A stretch of 64,000 nucleotides of DNA, taken from positions 248,001 through 312,000 of the forward strand of contig NZ_JABEPE010000002.1 of the NCBI RefSeq assembly GCF_026788005.1. Reading direction: 5' to 3'. The position numbers and the translations under genes are program-made. The stretch comes from Alteromonas sp. a30. Lineage in GTDB: Bacteria > Pseudomonadota > Gammaproteobacteria > Enterobacterales > Alteromonadaceae. Below, one piece after another: positions 1 through 10,067 of this stretch (positions are counted from its first letter, which is position 1; each line of letters starts with the position of its first letter). A model generated the notes under the pieces. The model did not search any database. It was given only the letters and a program-made list of their open reading frames with translations, and was not told the DNA's origin.

Positions 1-618
1 TCAAAGCTGACGGTTGTTGAGCTAGATCGCGATTTAGCAAAACGTCTACGCAGTCACCCTTTCATTCAAAACAAACTAACCATTGTTGAAGCTGATGCAA
101 TGAAAATGGATTTTTCCACGTTGTATCAAACAGGAAAGCCTCTGCGTATTTTTGGCAACTTACCCTACAACATTTCAACGCCCCTCATGTTTCATTTGTT
201 TGAGTTCATTGAGCACATTCAAGATATGCACTTTATGTTGCAAAAAGAAGTGGTTAATCGCTTGGCTGCCGTACCGGGTAATAAAGACTATGGTCGATTA
301 TCGGTAATGACGCAGTATTACTGTCAAGTGATCCCAGTCCTGCATGTACCACCTCATGCATTTAAACCGGCCCCAAAAGTGGATTCAGCGGTTGTTAGGC
401 TTATTCCTCACGCGAATAAAAGCGTTAAAGTGAACAATGTTAAAACCTTGGAAAAGGTCTGCTCAGCAGCGTTCGGACAACGTCGTAAAACGTTGCGGAA
501 TAGTTTAAAAGAGATTCTGGATGCCGAGGCTATTGAGCGCCTCGGTATTGATCCCGGCGCCAGAGCAGAGACCCTATCCCTCGCGGACTATGCCAATCTC
601 GCGAACGCTGTAACTTAA
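1..618 (+). CDS. rsmA: 16S rRNA dimethyladenosine methyltransferase RsmA/KsgA, 5' end missing
   Basis: RsmA dimethylates two adjacent adenines near the 3' end of 16S rRNA, using S-adenosylmethionine, late in 30S assembly. The reading frame is open from the first base, so the N-terminus with the first SAM motif lies outside the window. Visible are VELDRD, whose acidic residue contacts the SAM ribose, and the hallmark NLPYNIS active-site motif. The C-terminal helical domain contains the [12 protein letters not shown] segment typical of the family. It is followed after 27 bases by apaG and then apaH, the conserved gammaproteobacterial order. Nothing looks broken. Identity is near certain; only the start cannot be given. 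Confidence 0.97.
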   Translation, partial: SKLTVVELDRDLAKRLRSHPFIQNKLTIVEADAMKMDFSTLYQTGKPLRIFGNLPYNISTPLMFHLFEFIEHIQDMHFMLQKEVVNRLAAVPGNKDYGRLSVMTQYYCQVIPVLHVPPHAFKPAPKVDSAVVRLIPHANKSVKVNNVKTLEKVCSAAFGQRRKTLRNSLKEILDAEAIERLGIDPGARAETLSLADYANLANAVT

Positions 619-645
619 AATTTATCAGTTTAGAGTCAACACCTT

Positions 646-1029
646 ATGTCATCATCCGTTACAGACAATATTTCTGTTGAAGCAAAAACAGCTTTTATGC
701 CAGATCACCCTGCAACCAGAGATAACCAATTTGCTTTTAGTTATGAAATTACGATCGTAAATAATAGCGACACCAATATCACTTTATTGAACCGATATTG
801 GCTTATTACCGATGCAGATGGAAAGAAAATGGAAGTACAAGGAGCTGGAGTCATTGGCGAACAGCCCGTTATCAAAATCGGCTCATCATATAGCTATACC
901 AGCGGTGCCGTGCTTGATACACCTGTAGGTGCAATGGAAGGGCACTACGAAATGCAATTAGAAAATGGGAAAAAAATTCGAGTCCCCATTCCCCCTTTCG
1001 GTTTAGCGATCCCAAACGCCATTAATTAG
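646..1029 (+). CDS. apaG: ApaG protein
   Basis: A 127-residue protein of the ApaG/DUF525 family, a small immunoglobulin-like beta fold. The biochemical role in bacteria is unsettled; the family is usually linked to the neighbouring Ap4A hydrolase by gene order. The glycine-rich turn VQGAGVIGEQPVI (about residues 65-77) and the terminal proline-rich PIPPFGLAIP are typical. Length matches the usual 125 or so. It sits between rsmA and apaH with short gaps, so all three are probably one transcript. Confidence 0.95.
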   Translation: MSSSVTDNISVEAKTAFMPDHPATRDNQFAFSYEITIVNNSDTNITLLNRYWLITDADGKKMEVQGAGVIGEQPVIKIGSSYSYTSGAVLDTPVGAMEGHYEMQLENGKKIRVPIPPFGLAIPNAIN

Positions 1030-1067
1030 TATGTATTAATATTCCTAATAACGGTGGAATCAGACAC

Positions 1068-1874
1068 ATGTCAACTTATGTAGTAGGTGATATTCAAGGA
1101 TGTTATCTCGGGTTAATGGCTTTACTGGAGAAATTACAGTTCAACCCACAAAAAGATAAACTGTATGCAGTAGGCGACCTGATTGGTAGAGGACCGAATG
1201 CACTCGAAACATTAGACTTCCTCTATCAACTTGGAGATGGCTTCGATACGGTATTGGGAAACCATGATTTACATTTTTTAGCCGTTTACCATGGGATTAA
1301 GAAGAACAATCCCAAAGATGGCTTTGAACCACTCCTAAGATCTTCTAAAACAGCTAATTTTGTGGAATGGCTTAGACACAAACCACTCGCTATACAATTA
1401 AATTCTGAAACATTTTTAAGTCACGCAGGATTGTATCCTTATTGGAACATAAATGAAGCACTAGGCTACTCTCAAGAGGTGGAAAAAGCTTTACAAAGCG
1501 ATAGTTATATTCAACTTCTAAGAAATATGTACCACAAAAATTCGGTAGTTTTTTCTTCCGAAATGACGGCAAAGGACCGTTTTCGGTTTATTATCGACGC
1601 CTTTACACGAATGCGCTATCTGTGTGAAGATGGCACCCTTGAGTATACTTGTAAAACATCGGTAAAAGATGCACCTAAGCCGCTTATACCATGGTTTAAG
1701 CACTCCCGGATTACATCTCTTGAAGGGGTCAAGTTGATTTTCGGTCATTGGGCATCTTTGGAAGGAACCACCTCAGTCTCACATTGTATAGCACTCGATA
1801 CAGGTTACATTTGGGGCGGAAAACTTTCCGCAATATGCTTAGATACGATGCAAATAAGCTCAGTAAGCAACTAA
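1068..1874 (+). CDS. apaH: Bis(5'-nucleosyl)-tetraphosphatase, symmetrical (Ap4A hydrolase)
   Basis: ApaH hydrolyses diadenosine tetraphosphate to two ADP, controlling alarmone-like Ap4A and removing NpnN caps from RNA. The calcineurin-type metallophosphatase signature is complete: GDIQG at residues 7-11, GDLIGRG at 36-42 and GNHD at 64-67, with later histidines in FGHW and the SHAG segment. At 268 residues it is slightly shorter than the usual 275-280. A GGTGGAA ribosome site precedes the ATG. Last gene of the rsmA-apaG-apaH run; the next gene is a chemoreceptor in the same direction about 100 bases on. Confidence 0.96.
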   Translation: MSTYVVGDIQGCYLGLMALLEKLQFNPQKDKLYAVGDLIGRGPNALETLDFLYQLGDGFDTVLGNHDLHFLAVYHGIKKNNPKDGFEPLLRSSKTANFVEWLRHKPLAIQLNSETFLSHAGLYPYWNINEALGYSQEVEKALQSDSYIQLLRNMYHKNSVVFSSEMTAKDRFRFIIDAFTRMRYLCEDGTLEYTCKTSVKDAPKPLIPWFKHSRITSLEGVKLIFGHWASLEGTTSVSHCIALDTGYIWGGKLSAICLDTMQISSVSN

Positions 1875-1971
1875 ATTTAAGATTTAATAAGTTCGACCGA
1901 CTAAAATACAATTACATGGTTTTAGCGGTTTTAAGGAAGCATAATGCTTCTAATCAGCATTGGGAGAAGTA

Positions 1972-3996
1972 ATGAACATTACAGTTGCTTTGCGAATAAT
2001 CGGCGGATTTACCACCATCAGTGTTCTATTATTCGTAATTAGTTTCACCTCTCTAATTAATCTCAGCAACATTAACGACGCGTCCGATGAGGTTATCGAT
2101 CTAGCTATCCCAACGTTAGTTACCAGTGACCGCCTGAAAATTTTGTTATCTCAGGTCAATACATCAACTTACAAAAGCTATTTTGAAACAAACCTTTCGC
2201 GCTTAGAGAATGAAGAAAGCCTGTTTAAAAAATTAGAAAATGACTTCGAAAAGGACATCAAACGACTCAAGCAGGTTGTCGTCAATGAAGAGGGTATCCG
2301 TAATGCTACGAACAAGCTTGATCCGCTTTACCAAGCATATTTTGGCTCTGTTAACCTTATTTTTGAGAACAAGCGTAAAATTCTTGAAATCAATCGAGCC
2401 CTAGACGGCTTTTCATCCGATGTTGAAGATTTTGTTGACGACACATCAACCCTCATTCTTGATTTCAACGACAGTCGCGCTACTGCCCAAAATAAAGCGC
2501 TAAAATCAGCTGCGAAAATCGGCGAATCCGTTGACACTGCCTTAATGTCAGTGGTGACAACCAGTAATAATTTCCTCAAAACTCAAACGAAAGCACGAGC
2601 AGAAACGCTTGGAAGTGAAGTTCGAATTTTAATAGAGCGTATCAATAGCGGAAGCGACGAAATGCTGAGTAAAGCCAACGGCAAAGATGATTCTGGCGCG
2701 TTGGAAGAAATGAAAGATAATATCAACGAGTTAAACGATTTAATCCTTGGTTCCTCAGGTATTATTGCTCAACATAATCACAGACTAAATTTAATTGAGC
2801 AATCAGAAGCGACGTTAAAAACAGCAATTCAACAAATGGACTCAACGTCAGCTCAACTCGACCAAGTCGTGTCTTTAGGCGACAAAAAAGCCGATGATAT
2901 TAAAGCTGAAGTGGGTGAAAGTGTTTCTAATAGCCGAATCAGCACCATCATCATTACCCTACTTTCGATTGCAGCGGCCATTGCTATCGGCTTTTTCACG
3001 GTAAGAGCCATCACTCGCCCATTACGAGAAGTCAATACCTTACTCAATGTTGTAGCCACGGGAGACCTTACGCATCAACTTGACGACAGCTCAAAAGACG
3101 AGTTTGGCGAATTAGCGAAAAACTGTAACGCGCTCATCAATAGCCTTAAAACGCTTATTTCTGGTATCAGCTCTGGCGCAACACAACTTGCTGCGGCATC
3201 AGAACAAACGTCTAGCGTTACAGAACAAACAACACGCTCTATCCAAGAGCAAAAATCACAAGTCAGCCAAGTTGCTACCGCGACAACTGAATTGAACAGC
3301 ACTGCTCAAATGGTTGCACAAAGCGCAGAAGATACATTGGCACAAATTGGGCAAGCAAATAAAGAAGCTGAAACCGTTAAGCATATTTCCGAAAACAACA
3401 AGAAAACCATTCTTGTTCTATCGGGAGATGTGGATTCAGCTTCAGAGGTAATTAATAAAGTTCACCAAGATAGTGCCAGTATCGGTAGTATCTTAGATGT
3501 TATCCGAGGCATTGCCGATCAAACCAATTTATTGGCGCTGAATGCAGCCATTGAAGCGGCACGAGCAGGGGAACAAGGTAGAGGTTTCGCTGTAGTAGCC
3601 GATGAAGTAAGAACGCTCGCCAGCCGAACGCAAGAGTCAACACAGGAGATTCAATCCATGATTGAAATCCTTCAAAGCGGTGCGGAACAAGCGGTATCTG
3701 TCATGCAAAAAGGTAAAGAGCAAACGTCTCTGTGTGTTGAACAGGCAGAAAAAGCAGCTGAAGCCTTAAACTCTATTACCGCAGCAGTGCAAGAAGCACA
3801 CAATGTGAGCACTCAGATCGAACAAGCAGCAAAAGAGCAGCATACTGTATCCCGCGATATTAGTGAGAAGTTAGAGAACATCGTTGCCATTGCGGAAGAA
3901 ACAGCGACGGGGGCGCAGCATACCTCTCGTGCAAGCCAAGAAGTAGCGAGTTTATCCGAAGAGTTGCAAAGTTCGGTACGTAAGTTCCAAGTTTAG
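1972..3996 (+). CDS. Methyl-accepting chemotaxis protein with helical periplasmic sensor
   Basis: Transmembrane chemoreceptor that passes ligand information to CheW/CheA. I start it at the ATG at 1972, with GGGAGAAG just upstream, rather than the TTG four codons earlier. Layout: membrane segment about residues 8-29, a long mostly helical periplasmic region to about 320, second membrane segment about 323-345, HAMP domain, then the cytoplasmic coiled coil with the conserved hairpin tip [16 protein letters not shown] near residues 517-532. The sensor resembles the long helical-bundle type rather than Cache; the ligand cannot be told. No C-terminal CheR-tether pentapeptide is seen (it ends RKFQV). 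Monocistronic, ended by the bidirectional hairpin at 4068-4110. Confidence 0.93.
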   Translation: MNITVALRIIGGFTTISVLLFVISFTSLINLSNINDASDEVIDLAIPTLVTSDRLKILLSQVNTSTYKSYFETNLSRLENEESLFKKLENDFEKDIKRLKQVVVNEEGIRNATNKLDPLYQAYFGSVNLIFENKRKILEINRALDGFSSDVEDFVDDTSTLILDFNDSRATAQNKALKSAAKIGESVDTALMSVVTTSNNFLKTQTKARAETLGSEVRILIERINSGSDEMLSKANGKDDSGALEEMKDNINELNDLILGSSGIIAQHNHRLNLIEQSEATLKTAIQQMDSTSAQLDQVVSLGDKKADDIKAEVGESVSNSRISTIIITLLSIAAAIAIGFFTVRAITRPLREVNTLLNVVATGDLTHQLDDSSKDEFGELAKNCNALINSLKTLISGISSGATQLAAASEQTSSVTEQTTRSIQEQKSQVSQVATATTELNSTAQMVAQSAEDTLAQIGQANKEAETVKHISENNKKTILVLSGDVDSASEVINKVHQDSASIGSILDVIRGIADQTNLLALNAAIEAARAGEQGRGFAVVADEVRTLASRTQESTQEIQSMIEILQSGAEQAVSVMQKGKEQTSLCVEQAEKAAEALNSITAAVQEAHNVSTQIEQAAKEQHTVSRDISEKLENIVAIAEETATGAQHTSRASQEVASLSEELQSSVRKFQV

Positions 3997-4067
3997 CAAG
4001 CTAAAAAGAGCGAACTTGTGGAAGGGTATTTGACAGTATTCTTTAAATAACACAATTGTCAGAAATA

Positions 4068-4110
4068 AAAAACGGTGCTTATTGGATTTCCTTCCTAAGC
4101 ACCGTTTTTA
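4068..4110. terminator. Bidirectional Rho-independent terminator
   Basis: AAAACGGTGCTTA pairs with TAAGCACCGTTTT across a short loop, with an A-run on the left and a T-run on the right. It lies between the convergent chemoreceptor gene and folA and can end transcripts from both sides. Confidence 0.9.
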
Positions 4111-4141
4111 TTTGGGTAGTAATACAGATAGAAACTCGAAC

Positions 4142-4636
4142 TTAAACTCGTTCTAAGGTAACAAACCGATAATTATAAGGGTTAGCATCATCAGCACTGT
4201 GAAGTTCCTCTTCTAATACCGCCCACGCAGCCTCAGCAGCATAATCAGGGAAGCATGTATCCCCGTTTACCTCTAAGTCGATGAAAGTAAGATATAAACG
4301 TGAAGCTACAGGCAAAAACTGAGCATAGATATTGCCACCACCAATAATCATGATTTCTGGCTCATCGGGAACAATCAGTAACGCTTCTTCAGCAGATGAC
4401 ACGATATCTGCATCGGGCGCACTAAAGCCAGATCCACTGACAACGATATTGCGACGTTTTGGTAACGCCTTGCCAATGGACTCATAAGTTTTACGTCCCA
4501 TCACCACAGGCTTACCTAGTGTAGTGGCTTTAAAATGCTTTAAATCAGCGGGTAGGTGCCATGGCATAGCATTATCGTTACCGATAACGCGGTTATTCGC
4601 CATTGCCGCTATCATAGAAATACGTTGTTCTTGCAC
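4142..4636 (-). CDS. folA: Dihydrofolate reductase
   Basis: Reduces dihydrofolate to tetrahydrofolate with NADPH; target of trimethoprim. At 164 residues it has the chromosomal FolA size. It contains IAAMANNRVIG, the substrate loop AMPWHLPADLKHFK with the catalytic acid in place (D of PADL), GRKTYESIG, and IIGGGNIY for NADPH binding. The start is a GTG at 4636 with AAAGG about eight bases upstream; the alternative ATG seven codons later has no ribosome site. It follows obgE on the other side of a short gap and is transcribed away from it independently or by read-through. Confidence 0.96.
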   Translation of the reverse strand: MQEQRISMIAAMANNRVIGNDNAMPWHLPADLKHFKATTLGKPVVMGRKTYESIGKALPKRRNIVVSGSGFSAPDADIVSSAEEALLIVPDEPEIMIIGGGNIYAQFLPVASRLYLTFIDLEVNGDTCFPDYAAEAAWAVLEEELHSADDANPYNYRFVTLERV

Positions 4637-4654
4637 ACTTATAAACCTTTGTTG

Positions 4655-5821
<1,167 letters not shown>

Positions 5822-5906
5822 CTATATAACGCGCCAAATTCCATGCCCAATATGAGCAATATAGATTAGGAATTTTAGCTTGTATTTTTCTCTTCTACCA
5901 AAATAA

Positions 5907-5930
5907 AAAACCCCGCAAAAGCGGGGTTTT
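5907..5930 (-). terminator. Terminator after rplU-rpmA
   Basis: AAAACCCCGC and GCGGGGTTTT form a near-perfect GC-rich hairpin 24 bases past the rpmA stop on the minus strand, flanked by A and T runs. It separates the ribosomal protein operon from obgE and suggests obgE has its own promoter or relies on partial read-through. Confidence 0.9.
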
Positions 5931-5953
5931 AAAAAATTAATTCGCTCAACGAA

Positions 5954-6211
5954 TTACTCAGCAACAATGCTCACAAATTTGCGATTATATTTGCCTTTCT
6001 CTTCGAATTGAACCTTGCCGTCTGACAATGCAAATAGAGTGTGGTCACGACCACAGCCAACGTTGTCACCAGCGTGGAACTTCGTGCCGCGTTGACGAAC
6101 AATGATACTACCTGCTAAAACAGATTCACCACCGAAACGCTTAACGCCTAGACGCTTACTTTCAGAGTCGCGTCCGTTTTTGGTACTACCACCAGCCTTT
6201 TTATGTGCCAT
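5954..6211 (-). CDS. rpmA: 50S ribosomal protein L27
   Basis: An 85-residue L27 beginning [20 protein letters not shown], the N-terminal extension that reaches the peptidyl transferase centre. There is no N-terminal cleavable pre-sequence of the Firmicutes type. The conserved [20 protein letters not shown] core is intact. Second gene of the rplU-rpmA operon, 15 bases after L21, ending in a strong terminator. Confidence 0.99.
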   Translation of the reverse strand: MAHKKAGGSTKNGRDSESKRLGVKRFGGESVLAGSIIVRQRGTKFHAGDNVGCGRDHTLFALSDGKVQFEEKGKYNRKFVSIVAE

Positions 6212-6226
6212 GAGTTCTCGCTCCTC

Positions 6227-6538
6227 TTATCCGCTGATTTCCGTAATCTTCACTTCAGTGAACCACTGGCGGTGGCCCATTTGTGAACGTGAATGCTTAC
6301 GACGACGGAACTTAACAATTTTAATTTTATCGCCACGGCCGTGAGTCACTACTTCTGCAGTCACTTTACCGCCTTGAACATACGGGGTGCCTATCTTCAC
6401 GTCTGCACCATCACCAACCATTAAAACGTTATCGAATTCAATGGTTTCACCTGGCGCAATTTCGATCTTTTCTAGGCGAACAGTTTGGCCCTCAGCCACA
6501 CGGTGTTGTTTGCCACCACTTTGGAAAACCGCGTACAT
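6227..6538 (-). CDS. rplU: 50S ribosomal protein L21
   Basis: A 103-residue L21, standard bacterial length, beginning [14 protein letters not shown]. The C-terminal [20 protein letters not shown] is the conserved 23S rRNA binding tail. First gene of rplU-rpmA, transcribed divergently from ispB, with a clear sigma-70 promoter upstream at 6601-6629. Confidence 0.99.
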   Translation of the reverse strand: MYAVFQSGGKQHRVAEGQTVRLEKIEIAPGETIEFDNVLMVGDGADVKIGTPYVQGGKVTAEVVTHGRGDKIKIVKFRRRKHSRSQMGHRQWFTEVKITEISG

Positions 6539-6600
6539 AACTTACTCCGCTCTCACGCTAGCGTTTCTAGCGTATATTAGGATTCTAAAACAGGGCGCGA

Positions 6601-6629
6601 ATTGTACGTGAAGCGAATTCGTCCCGCAA
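6601..6629 (-). promoter_or_regulatory. Sigma-70 promoter of rplU-rpmA
   Basis: On the minus strand TTGCGG (6624-6629) and TACAAT (6601-6606) are separated by exactly 17 bases. This lies about 60 bases upstream of the rplU start, leaving a short leader, and fits a strong ribosomal protein promoter. Confidence 0.7.
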
Positions 6630-6774
6630 GCCCAATCTTGAATTTAATTTGTACAAAATCAGAGAAATAAACTTCATTTATAGGGTCAATACAGCAAATA
6701 CTGGATACTTGGCTAAATTTTTGTAAAATTGCCGCACTTAAATACACCGATAAAGCGGACCGACTTAAAACCCA

Positions 6775-7746
6775 ATGGATATCAACGCGATTATAAAGCT
6801 ATCCGAGCCCGATATGCTCGCCGTCAATCAACTCATTCAAACTCAAGTTAAGTCGGATGTGAGCTTGGTTAATCAGCTCGGATTTTATATTGTTAACAGC
6901 GGCGGCAAACGTATGCGCCCACTGCTGTGTGTGCTTGCGTGTCGTGCACTTAAAGCAAATAATGACGATCTGCATACACTCGCCGCAATCATCGAGTTTA
7001 TTCATACTGCAACCTTACTTCACGACGATGTTGTCGACGAATCAAGCTTACGCCGAGGGAAAAAAACGGCAAATGAGGTATTCGGAAATCAAGCTAGCGT
7101 ATTAGTCGGTGATTTTCTATACACTCGCTCTTTTCAAATGATGGTTAGCCTCAATAATATGCGCGTAATGGAGATTTTATCGACAGCAACGAATGTGATT
7201 GCAGAAGGGGAAGTGCTGCAATTGATGAATTGCAACGACCCTGACACCACCGAAGAAAGCTACATGCAAGTCATTTATTATAAGACGGCGCGCTTATTCG
7301 AAGCTGCAACTCAGCTTGCTGCGGTACTAACACGTCAACCTCCTGAAATGGAAACTGCCATGCAAAATTATGGAAAATACCTTGGCACCGCTTTCCAATT
7401 AGTGGATGACATTATGGATTATTCTTCCGATGCTCAAGAGATGGGCAAAAATCTAGGGGATGATCTGGCAGAGGGCAAACCCACTTTGCCTCTGTTATAT
7501 GCAATGTGGAATGGAAATGAAAACCAAGCTGCGCTAATTCGCAGTGCCATTGAAAACAGTAATGGTATGGAAAACCTAGATACAATCTTACAAGCAATGG
7601 AAGAAACAAAGGCGCTCGAATACGTTAAAGAACAAGCATTAAAGGCGAAACAACAAGCGTTAGATGCGCTCTCGATTATCCCAGAATCAGAATATAAAGA
7701 TGCATTAAAAGGTTTAGCAGAAGCGGCTGTAGAGCGAGTCTCTTAG
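6775..7746 (+). CDS. ispB: Octaprenyl diphosphate synthase
   Basis: Extends farnesyl diphosphate with isopentenyl units to make the C40 side chain of ubiquinone and menaquinone. Trans-prenyltransferase motifs are both present: DDVVD at residues 84-88 and DDIMD at 211-215, plus GGKRMRP at 43-49. The 323-residue length is typical. The position divergent from rplU-rpmA is the conserved gammaproteobacterial context and supports IspB over a geranyl/farnesyl synthase. The gene ends 13 bases from the convergent LETM1-like gene with no obvious terminator. Confidence 0.95.
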   Translation: MDINAIIKLSEPDMLAVNQLIQTQVKSDVSLVNQLGFYIVNSGGKRMRPLLCVLACRALKANNDDLHTLAAIIEFIHTATLLHDDVVDESSLRRGKKTANEVFGNQASVLVGDFLYTRSFQMMVSLNNMRVMEILSTATNVIAEGEVLQLMNCNDPDTTEESYMQVIYYKTARLFEAATQLAAVLTRQPPEMETAMQNYGKYLGTAFQLVDDIMDYSSDAQEMGKNLGDDLAEGKPTLPLLYAMWNGNENQAALIRSAIENSNGMENLDTILQAMEETKALEYVKEQALKAKQQALDALSIIPESEYKDALKGLAEAAVERVS

Positions 7747-7759
7747 AGCGTTAAAAGCA

Positions 7760-8254
7760 CTAATCCCGTTTAGCCAGATCATCTTCTTGAGGATCCAAAA
7801 CTTGAGACAACGTTGCATCACTAGCAGAATCCACATTAACAGTGGACTCCGTTTCTGAATACACAATAACTTCTGCTTCGGTCTCAGTGCTTATCTCAAC
7901 CTCTGGCTGAGAAAAGTCAAACGAGCTTGGCAGCACGTTAATACCAAAGCGCTCTCCAAGCTTAACAATGGCAGGAATCGTGATAGGAGAAAATGGTAAA
8001 ACCGTAAGCACTCCTAACCCTAACCCCCGCATTAAATTAACAAACTGTTTATTCGCCTGACGCATTTCATCCTTGCTTGCCTTCCCCATTGTGTACTGAT
8101 GATAAATATTCAGCATCACTTTGGTTTCTTGTGTTTCTATAGCTAAACCACGCTTAATTACCAATAAATTACGGCGCATAGATGCACTGGCTTTCTGCTT
8201 CGCAGAATGCCCTCTTTCTCGCACATAATTCTTTGCCGTTAGGTAAAATTTCAT
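7760..8254 (-). CDS. LETM1-like domain protein
   Basis: A 164-residue protein whose middle (about residues 40-112) resembles the LETM1 domain best known from mitochondrial cation exchangers: an amphipathic helical stretch, then MRGLGLGVLTVLPFSPITIP and KLGERFGINVLPSSF. The central hydrophobic stretch could be a single membrane-embedded segment. The N-terminus is basic; the last 50 residues are acidic and low complexity (many E, T, S, V), probably disordered. Bacterial proteins of this type exist but their role is not established. Convergent with ispB; its own promoter must lie in 8255-8389. Confidence 0.7.
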   Translation of the reverse strand: MKFYLTAKNYVRERGHSAKQKASASMRRNLLVIKRGLAIETQETKVMLNIYHQYTMGKASKDEMRQANKQFVNLMRGLGLGVLTVLPFSPITIPAIVKLGERFGINVLPSSFDFSQPEVEISTETEAEVIVYSETESTVNVDSASDATLSQVLDPQEDDLAKRD

Positions 8255-8389
8255 CGTTGGTTAGTTTGCTCTTATCAGACAGTCATTACAGATATTATTT
8301 AGGTAAATGTCAGTATAACGGAAATATAGCGCAACCTTGGTAATGCATTTGTTACAGCTTGTATGAGTTGCGATAGACTTCAGTATCTC

Positions 8390-9697
8390 CTATATACTAC
8401 CAGTTGTATCGTTAATAAATCGTTTAAAAACTTGCCCTGCTTTATACACTCTTGGCGCATATTGCTTGATAAAATCTTCATCCAAAGCATAGGCATGATT
8501 TTCCCGTCTTAATGACATCAACTGCGCTAATGCAGCAGCGCCATCATAATCACACCCGGATAGCCTGAGCGTTAGTTGATTCGCATCAGCACCAAATGCC
8601 ACACCGGGTAAGCTAGAAATCTCATACTTCTCTAATAAAACTTGAGCTAAATCTTTGGAGGTCTCCACGCCTACATTTTTTAATGCATCGCGATGTTCTT
8701 CAAAATCGGGATAATTATAAAACGCTCCTTGAGGTGTAGGCGCTTTTATTCCCAACGCTTTTAATTCATCACTGATATACCGATTCATATGGCTGTGAAG
8801 TTCGCTACATGCTGCCACATGCTCTTCTATATCAGCATGACCTTTGTACGCTTCGATTGCTGCAACTTGAATCGGTGCAGGCACACACGACCAAAGTTCA
8901 CTAGCAATATTAGTCATTCTAGAAAACATGCCATCGATAGCCTTAGGTATAAAACAAATTCCGATACGCCACCCACCTAAAGACAGATGTTTCGATAAAC
9001 CTGATGAAATTGCCGTATGATTGGGGGCGAATCTTGAGATACTTTGGTAGCTGCGTTGATGATTAACAAAACCATAAATTTCATCGGAAATAATGAGAAT
9101 ATCTTCTTCTTCACACACTCTTGCTATTGCTTCCAACTCATGGTCGGGAATACTTAATCCTGTTGGATTAGAAGGATAATTTAATAAGATTTTGCTTGGT
9201 TTTAGCCCCGCTTCGCGCGCATCTTTTATCACAGTACGTAACGTATCTGCGTTCAAATGCATTCCATCATCATCCAACGTCGTGGGCATTTTAATCACAT
9301 TGCGTCCCAGCATTTTTGCTTGAGGCGCGTAGCTAACCCAACTGGGTACAGGCATGATAAAGTCACCGTCAACGGCCATCTGTAGGCTGTAAATAATTAA
9401 TTTGCTACCCGGCGCAATCAGTACATCGTAAGCAGAGGTATCCACACCGACCTTCTCAGCATAGTAACTTGCTACGGCTTCTCTTAATTCTGGCAAACCT
9501 GCTGTCGGCAAATACTGTTTATGATGTGTATTGTTCTTTAATGCTTCAGCAAGCCGATGAGGAACTGGAAATGGCGATTCGCCAAATCCCATGTGCAGAA
9601 TTTCCTTTCCTTCTGCGCGCTTTTTAACGACAAGCTCGTTGATAGCGAGTGTTGGAGACAACTCAAATTCGGTTTCCGTTTTCGTCAGTGCAATCAC
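8390..9697 (-). CDS. Class I/II pyridoxal-phosphate aminotransferase
   Basis: A 435-residue fold-type I aminotransferase of the aspartate/aromatic family. Seen are LNYPSNPTG, the SDEIYG cofactor segment, the Schiff-base lysine in SSGLSKHLSLGGWRIG, and an arginine in LRLSG for the substrate carboxylate. Substrate cannot be read from sequence. The start is a GTG at 9697 with GGGAG five bases upstream. It is flanked by large gaps and by no pathway partner except perhaps the acyl-CoA ligase on the same strand. The C-terminus has about 40 extra residues relative to short family members. Confidence 0.85.
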   Translation of the reverse strand: MIALTKTETEFELSPTLAINELVVKKRAEGKEILHMGFGESPFPVPHRLAEALKNNTHHKQYLPTAGLPELREAVASYYAEKVGVDTSAYDVLIAPGSKLIIYSLQMAVDGDFIMPVPSWVSYAPQAKMLGRNVIKMPTTLDDDGMHLNADTLRTVIKDAREAGLKPSKILLNYPSNPTGLSIPDHELEAIARVCEEEDILIISDEIYGFVNHQRSYQSISRFAPNHTAISSGLSKHLSLGGWRIGICFIPKAIDGMFSRMTNIASELWSCVPAPIQVAAIEAYKGHADIEEHVAACSELHSHMNRYISDELKALGIKAPTPQGAFYNYPDFEEHRDALKNVGVETSKDLAQVLLEKYEISSLPGVAFGADANQLTLRLSGCDYDGAAALAQLMSLRRENHAYALDEDFIKQYAPRVYKAGQVFKRFINDTTGSI

Positions 9698-10067
9698 AAT
9701 GCTCCCGCCTTTCTTTAGTCACTTTCGACCGAAACAAAGTTATTGCCCAATTGTTGGGAGCTAACGTCAACTACCTACTAAATACGCTCCTATTAGTGCT
9801 TAAAACCGCACTGCTGCACCGCTACATCACTCGGGGAATTGCCTTTATTTAGCCAAAATTCTGTTGATGTGTTGTTCGCTTAGTATCGCCTTAGAAAACA
9901 GCCTAATTATTTAACCAAGCTTTACCATTCTTAAAAAAAAATTGTCAGGAAACAACTATTTTTGGTAATTATTTTACTACCTAGGTAAGTGAACAATGAT
10001 CATAAAAAAATGGTCTCGATTGAGAGACCATTATTCACGACAAAAAAGGGATAAATCAAAACAGCGA
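9698..10067. other. 370-base gap between acyl-CoA ligase and aminotransferase genes
   Basis: Contains the upstream region of the aminotransferase and the downstream terminator of the acyl-CoA ligase. Small inverted repeats are seen: CCCAATTGTTGGG at 9746-9758, close to the aminotransferase start, and the 10-bp palindrome TACCTAGGTA at 9978-9987. No coding region is convincing. Confidence 0.6.
10003..10032 (-). terminator. Terminator after acyl-CoA ligase
   Basis: On the minus strand AATGGTCTC pairs with GAGACCATT and is followed by a run of seven T. It lies about 35 bases after the stop codon of the acyl-CoA ligase gene. Confidence 0.85.
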
